The notes below the pieces were generated by a model. That model saw only the letters and a list, made by a program, of their open reading frames with translations, did no database searches and had not been told where the DNA came from. From Nageia nagi (lineage: Eukaryota > Pinophyta): a stretch of 64,000 nucleotides of DNA. Shown piece after piece: positions 55,493-64,000 of the stretch; position 1 is the stretch's first letter; every line of letters starts with the position of its first letter. The translations under genes and the position numbers were made by a program. The DNA is taken from assembly GCA_050084985.1 (NCBI GenBank), contig JBITNC010000001.1, positions 31,496,001 to 31,560,000 of the forward strand, in the 5' to 3' direction.

Positions 55493-56158
55493 TTAAATAA
55501 CATGCTGAAAACCTCTACTAGGTGGTAAACCTTTAGGTAGGTCAGAAAATACCTTAAGATGTTTTTGTAGCAAACCTTGAATTTAAGGATGATAGTTGGT
55601 TGATTTTTTCCCTTCTGTACTGAAAATTACAGCTGCCCATTCAATGTCTCTATGCCTCATCTTTCTCTCCATTCTTTTGCAAGAGACATCCAAAATTTTG
55701 CAAGAATCTTTTGGCCCATTTTCCTTTATTCATTGCAACACCACATCTTTCCCTTCAAGCATAAATTTTAGTTCTAATTTTTGATAATTAGTAACATAAT
55801 CACCAAGTGAATATAACCATTGCACACCCAAAACCATATGTGGAATGCCTCCTAAGGGAAAACCAAAGAATTGCTCATCTACTTCCATGTTGCCAAAATT
55901 AATTTTTATATTTCTTACCACTTTGTTGCAAGTGATAAGATCACCATTGATAATAGCAACACTAAAACCAAGAATGATAGCTATAGGAAGATTCTTTCTA
56001 GTGGCAAACTTCTCATCAACAAAATTGTAAGTAGCACCACCATCTATTAAAATAATAACCTTCTCATCAAAAGATCTACCTGGTACTTTAATAGTGCAAA
56101 ACTGATTCAACCCACTCAAAGTGGCTAGGGAACCTTTAGGAACTTCCTCATACTCCAT
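55493..56158 (-). pseudogene. Chromovirus M: aspartic protease and linker to RT
   Basis: The 142-codon open stretch from 56158 carries the retropepsin-like fold. IILIDGGATYNFVDEKF holds the active-site loop, with DGG where DSG or DTG is usual. FPLGGIPHMVLGVQWLYSLG matches the downstream flap/dimer region. From 55729 to 55493 the same frame continues as a linker (GPKDSCKILDVSCKRMERKM, KVFSDLPKGLPPSRGFQHV) with three single stops, at least one at an expected Gln. Confidence 0.85.
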
Positions 56159-57445
56159 TTATGCTTCCTCTTCCAAAGGTGTCTCATCTGCCTCATAAAA
56201 ATCAAAATTATCAGAATCAGAATCAGAATGTAATTCAATGATTTTCATACTTCCTTCTCTACATTTATGACCTCTTTGCCAAGGAGACTTGCAAATGAAA
56301 CACTTGTTTTGTTTTGTTAGCTTATCTTTCTCTTTTTATGTCAAGTGTGGTCCATTTGGGGGCTTATTAGATGGCTGAAAATCAGATCTAAAACCCTCTC
56401 TATGCATGGGATTCTTGCCATAAAAATTCCTTTCATTTCCACCTTGCTACGTGAGATTTCTTGATTGTCCATATTGGTATCCAAAACCTATTTTCCTAGC
56501 TGCAAAATGTGGTATAGTAGATGTGTTATGTGTAACATATTTCTACCTAGGAGGTAAAATAGATTCCAAGTTCAAAGCCCTCTTAATGGCATCATCAAGA
56601 GTAACTAGCTCAAAAGCCTTAACTAGCCCTTTCAAAGGTTCCAATAAACCATCCATAAAAAGAAAAATTACCCTCTTGGGTGATATGTTTTGTACCTAAA
56701 CTGAAAGTTTCTCAAACTCCTCCACATAGGCATGAATGGATGAAGTTTGCTTCAAAGTGGCAAGCTCCTTAAAATACTCTTCCACATTCCTTATTTCAAA
56801 CCTATTCAAAACCCTAACACAAAACTCATTAAATGTATCAATATCACTGTGTCCTTCGGTTACTAACCCATGATGCCACCATGAGTAAGCACTACCCTCA
56901 AGGTGAAGTGTAGCAATTTGAACTGCATTAGCTTTAGAAATAGGCTCCAAGGTAAAATAAGTTTGTAATTTTTAAAGCCATGCCCTAGCTGTGAGACCAT
57001 ATTGACCATTAAATGAGGGAATGATCACCTTTTGATGCAATAAGGGTTCCTTTTTCTCTTTTTTAGCCTTAACAATATATTTACCCACAATATTCAAATA
57101 TTTATCAAAAGAAACTACTACCATAAAACCTTTAGATTTATTACTATAAGTAGCAAACCATTCATCTAATTCATCAGTTACCTCATCTTCCTTTGGTGAA
57201 GGTGGTGGAGCAAGAAACATAGGCTTGGATGGCCTAGGCAAGGGAGTATGTGAATTAGATGATGACTCATGCCCATTGTTGTTTTTCCCCCTTTTTCCTT
57301 CCCTCCTTATACCATTTGGCTTGCCCAAAGCTATCTTGTAAGGACACCATTCTTTGCAGCATGTTAAGTAGGGCATCAAACTTTTGCTCAATCCTATCAA
57401 CTGCCTTTGGGGCTCCTCATCCTTTGCCCTATTTGCCATTTCCAA
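56159..57445 (-). pseudogene. Chromovirus M: gag
   Basis: The N-terminal stretch (57445-56972) starts MEMANRAKDEEPQRQLIGLS and holds a basic Asn/Ser/Pro-rich part and YLNIVGKYIVKAKKEKKEP. The second stretch (56950-56696) is the gag core: NAVQIATLHLEGSAYSWWHH, then FCVRVLNRFEIRNVEEYFKE and LATLKQTSSIHAYVEEFEKL. The C-terminal part has a zinc knuckle of the chromovirus type (CFICKSPWQRGHKC) near 56295-56255, then an acidic tail running into protease. Breaks lie between 56950 and 56972 and near 56696, single stops again. Confidence 0.85.
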
Positions 57446-58102
57446 AGCAAGTTTGTTTTTCCTAATAAAATACTAATGAATAGGGGGACGATGCATAAAA
57501 CCCTATCAAACCTTCAAAAGAAGGGAATTTTGAAATACTAAAAAATTCTTACCACCAAATTTTTTTTGAAGCCATAAATCTTCAATTTGGCCAAAAGGGT
57601 ATCCAAATCTGTAATTTTTATTTTCTAATACACATCCCTAAAAATTTGTGAATCCCCTAAAAATCTATAATTTTCACCAGGGTATAAATTTTCACCATAG
57701 AAAAGCACTTTTTAACATGAATCTAAAATACCCACAAAAAATTTTTAAAATCCCTAATTTTTCTGAAAACCCTAATTCAAGGAAAACATAAAACTCTAAT
57801 TCTGCCTTGAATTCTCAAGCATTTTTTTTTACTAGCTAGAATAATAGATCAAGAATTTTTGGGCTTGAAAATAGCTTTCAATCTTGCAAATTTTTTTCTC
57901 CCAAACTTAGATGACTTAGTTTAGGAATGCAGATTTCTTAAAAAAAATGCCTTTTTGACTCTAAAAATTACTTTTAAAATGTAGATCACCCAAATTTTTG
58001 CAATACCTAGATGCTGGAAACTGAAGATCTAAATTTTTTGCAAAACTCTAACTCCAAATCTTTGAAAAATGTTAGATCTAACCATAGGCTAGCAAGATCC
58101 AA
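57446..58102 (-). other. Leader of chromovirus M
   Basis: Noncoding, AT-rich DNA between gag and the primer-binding site. Confidence 0.6.
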
Positions 58103-58114
58103 GCTCTAATACCA
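58103..58114 (-). other. Primer-binding site of chromovirus M (initiator tRNA-Met type)
   Basis: The minus strand reads TGGTATTAGAGC two bases after the 5' LTR, one change from TGGTATCAGAGC. Confidence 0.88.
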
Positions 58115-58116
58115 CT

Positions 58117-58780
58117 TGTGATGTTCCTTTTATTTTTATTTCTTTATTTCTAGCAAACCCTCAATATAAAAATGCAGAAATAAATTACAGCAATAAAATA
58201 ACTCAAAAATTGCTCATAAAATAACACTAGTATGAGGAGAAATCAGCCAGTATCATATATTAAATATTTCCAAACCAATACAAAGCTATAATGGACAAAT
58301 GGAATCCTCATGAAACTAAAAATGCAAATACAAACTTTCTAAACTGAGTGAATCCCTCCATAAAAGAAATGCCATGAACCACTCATAGATGCCTCTTTTT
58401 GTATTTTTGATATTTTAGGGCAATAATCACCTTGAATGATATTGCCAAGTCCCCAACCATGCACCTCCAATGCACTATGGGAATGAGCAATACCTGCAAT
58501 CTCAACTCATGGAAACTCCAGGGTTTCAATATTCAATTCTCATATCACATAACATGCTCCAAATGAGATGCTCACTTCCTTTTATAGAATGAGGTTCTAA
58601 TTTGGAGTTGACATCTTCTAACCCTAAAATCAATTAAAGTACCTTATTACAAAAAACTAAAAGTATAAAACATAAATAAACACAAATTAAGTTATGTCTC
58701 CTAGTCACATGAACCCCTTTTCCACTTTTATAATTAAGTGTAGGAGACATTTACAAAATATTTATTTTTGGAACATTACA
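58117..58780 (-). repeat. 5' LTR of chromovirus M
   Basis: Homologous to 52086-52748 with about 25 differences counted by eye over 664 bp. TAAAG follows at 58781. Confidence 0.92.
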
Positions 58781-58785
58781 TAAAG

Positions 58786-59974
58786 GGACCAACCAATTAG
58801 CCTTTTTGGAGCTTGTATGTGAAGAGGTGATCATCATGTAAAAGGAAAACCCACCAATAATAAAGGAACACTAAGGTGGAGCCCATGTACACAAGGTTTC
58901 AAAGGAGTGACCACCAAGGTACTTGCCAACATGGACCCACATGGCTCATGTTTGGACAACACTAGATGTTAAAGAGAATGAGTTGCTTGGAGACTGCCTA
59001 CCTAAAAGTGCATTATGAGGAAAGTTTTAGTTTCCTATGTTGAATTCCATGGATCCAAGAGGCTAAGGGGACCCTCATTTTAAAAATGACTAACATTTAA
59101 AGTTTTGGATGGCCATGTGATGGGCATGAAGGAAAACTATTTAATGATGATATCTGAAATCACTAGCTCATATCTCATCAAAGGTGTTGACTATACCATA
59201 CAAGAAGCTTCCAAGTGTTGGATTATGATTATGTACACCATGTTCTAGTTATATATGGTATTTTCCATATGGTTTACTTTGTTAAATACTTATAGATGTC
59301 ATTCCACCTGTGTATTTTAGGCCTTATATTTTTGAAAGGGGTATTTAAGGCATTTTGAGAAAGAAAACAAAATATTAGTTAGATAATACTAATATTTAAT
59401 TATTAATATCTAAAAATAATATCCTTAAGTTAAATATTGTACAAACTAAATGCCAAAAGGAAGATAAGCCATATAGTTATGTTTGAGATGAAGAAAAATT
59501 GATTGTAGGAGAGGCATATTATATATTGTAAATAAATTTCTTCTATTTTAAAGATACTTCAAGTATTATAAAAGGATATATTTTGTAAAAAATAATTAAT
59601 TTTTGAGAGAGGAATTCCATGCCTTGGGCATGTGAGTAAAACTTGTAAAGAATCCATGAAGGAGAAATTGATTGATTTAGTACTTGTGATACTACTTCAT
59701 AAAAATGTAATTCGATATAGAAGCATCACATCTTGGATTGAGATGCGTGTAAGAGGAGTTTTATGAGAATGTTATTCTAGATAGTCCTATGGATGTGTTT
59801 TCCATAGGAGAAGGTATGGATAGGAGGAACTCAAGAGGCATTGGAAAGATCATTCAGTGATTGAAGAGTAAGCATATTTACCATTCTCATGGTCTCTTAT
59901 AGATGGCATTATTGCTCATATATTATGTTCAAGGAAGATTGTAGGATGTGAAGGTGGAAATTTGCATCTTGTGG
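58786..59974 (+). other. Internal region of element I, right part, and presumed LTR start
   Basis: No coding region is seen. TGTTGGATTATG near 59217 could be the 3' LTR start, giving an LTR of about 1.05 kb, but no matching left end was found at the 5' side. Confidence 0.4.
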
Positions 59975-60270
59975 GAGTATTTTACATGTGTGAAAACATA
60001 ATATATTTTGGTTAACACATTGTTATTGAGCTTATTGGAAAAACTTTGAGGAGAGAGATGGATCATTGTATGGAGGATCATCATTTATAGAAAGTTTTTC
60101 TTTTAAATGGGGTTTTTCCACATTAGTTTCATAAGGGAAAATAATTATGTTAACCATTTTGTTTGATTGTTGGTTTATGATTTTTATTTTTGAGGACTTG
60201 ACTTTTAGGTGTGAAGAATCTATTTATGATGATTCTCATAATACCATTGGTAACCAAACTTTATATATCA
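59975..60270 (+). repeat. 3' LTR (3' portion) of element I
   Basis: It matches 51125-51418. It ends TATATATCA at 60270, matching the ATGATCA end of the 5' copy. Confidence 0.65.
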
Positions 60271-62079
60271 TTATAATACTTTAATGGTAATTTGAAAATA
60301 TATAAAATGTCATTTTTGATGATTACTTATTTAATTCACTCTTGGAAATAAATATGTTTATGAAAATATAAAATTGTAAACACCCAAATATAATATTCAC
60401 TCTCACCCACCATTATCCAAAGTTGTAGTTCATTCTAATGTGTCTAAATCTACCTAAATCCACCTTAACCATCCTTTATCTATCCTAAGTGAAGCAATAT
60501 TTTTTTTTTTTGACATTAGCCAAAATTATACAAATAATCATAAATTATTCATATAATTTCCATAGGTTGAACATATCCATGTAACTCTAAGTCATCCATA
60601 CAACTTGTATAATACAAACTTCAAGATAGTAAAACCCTATTCTAGAACTTATGTGTCCTCTCCAATATTGTTTTTTACCTCTAAATTATAATCCATGTAA
60701 ATTTTTATTTACCAACCTTGCTAAGTCACCATACTAGCACTTTAGCCTCACCTACTTATCTCAATAATCTCCTATCCATCTTGCCACTACTTCCTATTAG
60801 CATTCCCCAACATCTACCTTAGTTGAACCATTAATTGCAAGTTGGTTTCCTACTTTAAAAAGCTATATAATCCTATAAATACACCCACACCCCTTTATTA
60901 TCAACAATAACACACCCAAAATTCCTTTGGAGGTCCCTATGTGTTTTAGTAAAGCTTCAACATATCTTATTGGTCTTGTAGGCATATTTTGAGAGTTATC
61001 TTCATGATAATATATCCTTTGTTTTATTTATTCATTTGATAATTTTCACAAAATAATGTCAATAATTGTCGAGTAAATTCATATTTTGGGTAAATGGTGT
61101 CAAAGTCTCTATAGTTTTTTTCTCATACAATTAAAAATTTCATGTGTCTACCTTTCAGATTCTACATTGTTTACCAAAGACTTTCCAATTTTTCCAATTA
61201 TCCTTAAAGTAAATACCAAATTGGAAAATTTGGTACAAAATTAAAACATAAAATTTGATACAAAATTCAAACATTTATGAAAATGTTTTTACATTAATAT
61301 GGTGGTTGTGAATTCCCCTGTGGATATATAACAATGTTAGGAAACTCTCTAGAATGATTTGATTTAATATTTCAAAGAAAACATAGTTTTAGGCCTACAT
61401 AATTAACTATCAAAATTCACTCTATCTTCTCTTTGGGCACTAAAAGTTCTTTAAATCCTGAAGTATTATTCCATTTATATTCTCTAGGATCTATTCATTC
61501 TTCCCCATACATTATTATTATAGGCTCTTCTCTATTCACTCTTCCTTGGGCATTATTATTCTGGGATCTATTCCTTGTTGTCTCCAAGCATTACCAATCC
61601 CTAAGCATTGTATCACTTCATCTAGGACTTCCTTAGCTGAGAGCTATTTTCTAACATCCAAGTCTTCTTTTTGTAGGACTTATTGCACCTGCTATTTTGG
61701 TGAATGACATCATCATTTTAGACCCCAAACCTTGGTTCTTCTTATGCAATGATGTTCCTCTTGCATCAAAACTTGGATCAACACTCTATAAAAGTTGTTC
61801 TAAGGGATTTATACCTTGAAATTAAATGCTCATCCACTAACATTAATTTTCAAAGGAAAAATGGTATTAGAGAAGAGAGATAGAGCTAAGATTCTACTAA
61901 GTAATGCTTAGGATGGAAATTAACTTTTTTCAATCACTCCTTTAATCTCCATGATAAAAAGAAATCATTTTCTCTATTGGACAAAAAATACAAAGATAAA
62001 GAAAAAAAAGTTGAAGACATGCAATATATACAAAGTATAACTATTAGCCTATTCTAGTCAAGGTTTACCAATATTTTCC
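60271..62079. other. Noncoding stretch
   Basis: I see no gene. A T12 run lies at 60500-60511. Part of 61.9-62.1 kb should be the 3' end of copia K, but no LTR start could be fixed. Confidence 0.4.
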
Positions 62080-62084
62080 TCTTT

Positions 62085-62605
62085 AATGTCTAAGGTTTGG
62101 ACTTCAAGCTGGCTACGAAGGTAGAAAAATGATCCCTAGGAAATGGTTTTGTAAATATGTCTACAATTTTAGCATCAATAGGACAATGGTGAAACTAGAG
62201 AAAGCCATATTCAACTAGATATCTCATAAAGTGTTGGTGTATATATATGTGCTTTGTCCTAATATGAAACATGGGGTTCTTGGTCATGGAAATCATGCTA
62301 AGATTATCATAGTGTAGTAAAATTGGGAGCTCAATATCCATGCCAAAATCTTCAAATAGATGAGCAAGCCAAACGGCTTGTGTGTAAGTGGTGAAGGTAG
62401 CATATATATTGAGCTTCTATTGATGAAAGTGTAATAGTGGATTACTTCTTAATACTCCATAAGACCAAAGATCATCCAAAGAAGAATCCATAACCTAATG
62501 TGCTCTTTTGATCATCAAGATATCTAGCCCAATCAACATTTGTACAAGCCTATAAAATTTCCTAGTCTAAGGATTTATACTAGAACCCATATTAACATGT
62601 GCCAC
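62085..62605 (-). pseudogene. Copia K: RNase H end, broken
   Basis: The minus strand reads MDIELPVLLHYDNLSMISMT, then KNPMFHIRTKHIYTHQHFMR, CPIDAKIVDIFTKPFPRDHF and FVASLKS. This is the C-terminal half of a copia RNase H, with a YDN motif holding a catalytic Asp and a TKHI motif where SKHI is usual. The first half is disrupted. Confidence 0.75.
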
Positions 62606-63340
62606 TCACATAGCATAGGTTTCACTTGGATGGAATCTAATGCATTTGATGTGTTGAGTGCATGAATTGGGATACTTTGCTAATAAAAAAATGATGTTTG
62701 GCTTGGTAGCAATGAGATACATAAGGCTACCTATCAAGGATCGATACATAGTAGCATAAACATGTGGAGAGGAGTCCTCCTTTAATAACTTGGCTTTGAT
62801 AATGATTGGTGTATGAATGGGGCTATAAATTTGCATCTTAAAACAAAGCAATATATCTTCAACATATTTAGATTGAGTTATCAAACTACCAATGGAGGAT
62901 TTCTTCACTTGTATAATTAGAAAATAATTCATCTCTTGAAGATCACTCATCTCAAATTCATTGATCATAGAATTCTTAAATTGATCTATCATAACATTAG
63001 AGGTGCTAGTAAAAATAATATCATCAACATACAAGTACATAATAAATAAGTTGCTACCTTCAAATTTTATGTTAATGTGCTTTCCATTGAGCATCTCTGA
63101 TAACTAATTTTTTGAAGGTAACCATTAATCTAGGCGTACCATGTTTAGGGTGCTTGTTTAAGGCCATAGAGAGCCTTTTTTAGTTTATACACCTTGTCTA
63201 ATTTATTAAGAATAATAAATCCTTTAGATTGTTTAACATAAAAAACCTTCTTTAAATATCAATTAAGAAAAGATAAACTATCAATCCAAAATGAGAGGCA
63301 AGTGCAAGCATAGACCTCACAATCTCTAGCCAAGCCATTA
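62606..63340 (-). pseudogene. Copia K: reverse transcriptase C-terminal half, broken
   Basis: The open stretch 63094-62606 reads GSNLFIMYLYVDDIIFTSTS with YVDD intact, then FEMSDLQEMNYFLIIQVKKS and YATMYRSLIGSLMYLIATKP. Upstream, 63100-63340 holds degraded YGLKQAP-region sequence in other frames. Confidence 0.82.
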
Positions 63341-64000
63341 GAGCAAGAGTCTAATCATAATCCAAACCTTCCTTCTGAGCATATCCTTTAGCAAATAGAT
63401 GGGATTTGTAGTAATGTGAGAAGGTTTATAATATTCATCAAATTGGAATTCAACAGTGGTGTCTTTAGCACCATTTTCTTGATTAGTTATATCACCTTCT
63501 TCAAAAATCACATCTCTATTGATGGGAATCTTGCCACTTAGTGGATCATAACACCTATATACCTTATATACTTCAAAGTATCCCACTAAATTGCATTTTA
63601 TGGATTTCTCATCAAGTTACCTCCTATTTTCTTTTGGCACATGCACAAAATAGGTTGAGCCAAATATTTTGAGATGAGAAATATTTGGTTGTATACCAAA
63701 CCAAGCTTCATAAGGGGTGTTTTCCTTAAAAACTTGAGTGGGATACCTATTTAGAATATAAATAGCACCATGTATTATTTCACCCCAAAAGCTACTGGGA
63801 AGGCCCTTTTCTTTAATCATACATCTAGCCATTTTAACAACTATTTGATTTTTCCATATAGCCACTCCATTTTGCTATGGAGTGTAGGTAGTTGTATATT
63901 GCCTAACAATGCCATGTTGATGGAATAAGATCTTAAATTCATTAGAAGTGAATTCTCCTTCTCTATTAGTTATAAACTTTTTAATTAAATAGATAGATTA
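63341..64000 (-). pseudogene. Copia K: integrase C-terminal part, broken
   Basis: From the right edge the frame reads KKFITNREGEFTSNEF, where the usual SDNGGEF has lost its Asp (Asn in that region). Then come FHQHGIVRQYTTTYTP, NGVAIWKNQIVVKMARCM (the expected catalytic Glu is Ile), LPSSFWGEIIHGAIYILNRY and PYEAWFGIQPNISHLKIFGS. The second open piece (63586-63338) reads YRCYDPLSGKIPINRDVIFE, the usual integrase C-terminus leading to RT. Confidence 0.82.

Larger units (their letters stand above)
52086..58780 (-). mobile_element. Full-length Ty3 chromovirus M
   Basis: About 6.7 kb with LTRs of 663 and 664 bp (about 96% identical by eye), a TAAAG duplication, an initiator-Met-type primer site, a strong polypurine tract and domains in the order gag, protease, RT, RNase H, integrase, chromodomain on the minus strand. 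Most lesions are single stops at expected Gln codons plus a few small indels, so M is of intermediate age and the best preserved autonomous-type element here. Confidence 0.93.
62080..64000 (-). mobile_element. Ty1/copia element K, 3' part, runs off the right edge
   Basis: Integrase, RT and RNase H remnants lie in copia order on the minus strand. The 5' part would lie beyond 64000. No LTR of K can be identified in the window. Confidence 0.75.

Noticed and set aside
61433-61636. 67-codon hydrophobic plus-strand frame
   Set aside because: No motif or neighbour supports it; a chance open frame in noncoding DNA.
1-64000. tRNA, rRNA, CRISPR or organelle sequence
   Set aside because: No segment showed a recognisable signature on either strand. 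tRNA-like hits are retrotransposon primer-binding sites only 12-17 bases long.

Overview
The window looks like intergenic DNA from a large, AT-rich seed-plant nuclear genome. A gymnosperm is my best guess, from the density and decay of the LTR retrotransposons and the near absence of intact genes; the species cannot be told from the sequence. I recognise no rRNA, tRNA, CRISPR array, organelle DNA or intact housekeeping gene. Nearly everything assignable is LTR retrotransposon in various states of decay, plus one broken non-retroviral gene-like sequence resembling the plant mobile domain (PMD) family. The single long open frame that looks undamaged is the gag-like ORF of a young non-autonomous element at 2070-2996.

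Layout. 1-17.0 kb: a large plus-strand Ty3 (Tat-like) element, 'A', with leader, gag, protease, an archaeal-type RNase H placed before the reverse transcriptase, RT, RNase H, integrase, a long extra 3' coding-like region with a coiled coil, and part of the 3' LTR. Its gag is split by a solo-LTR-like insertion 'J' (1329-6131, target duplication GTTAC), which is itself split by a complete minus-strand element 'L' (1719-4356, target duplication TTGGG, LTRs identical by eye). 17.0-18.2 kb: 3' end of a minus-strand chromovirus 'C'. 18.2-20.3 kb: 5'-truncated plus-strand Ty1/copia 'D'. 20.3-22.9 kb: 5' end of a second Tat-like copy 'B', minus strand, so A and B form an inverted pair. 23.0-29.5 kb: minus-strand Ty1/copia 'G' with 5' LTR and primer site. 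31.6-34.4 kb: PMD-like pseudogene. 35.0-35.7 kb: minus-strand Ty3 gag C-terminus. 37.1-43.2 kb: complete but decayed Ty1/copia 'F' (target duplication GTATA). 48.1-50.6 kb: minus-strand Ty3 gag and 5' LTR 'E'. 51.1-60.3 kb: element 'I' whose two LTR ends flank a full-length minus-strand chromovirus 'M' (52086-58780, target duplication TAAAG). 62.1-64.0 kb: minus-strand Ty1/copia 'K', running off the right edge.

How the parts relate. The nesting gives a relative order: A before J before L, and I before M. Many in-frame stops fall where glutamine is expected, as if CAA or CAG had become TAA or TAG; comparing A with B shows this directly at several codons. That is what long-term cytosine methylation followed by deamination would produce. 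L stands out: identical LTRs, an intact ORF, clear primer and polypurine sites, and an ORF that joins a gag domain to the tail of a chromodomain, apparently after loss of the whole enzyme region of a parent chromovirus.
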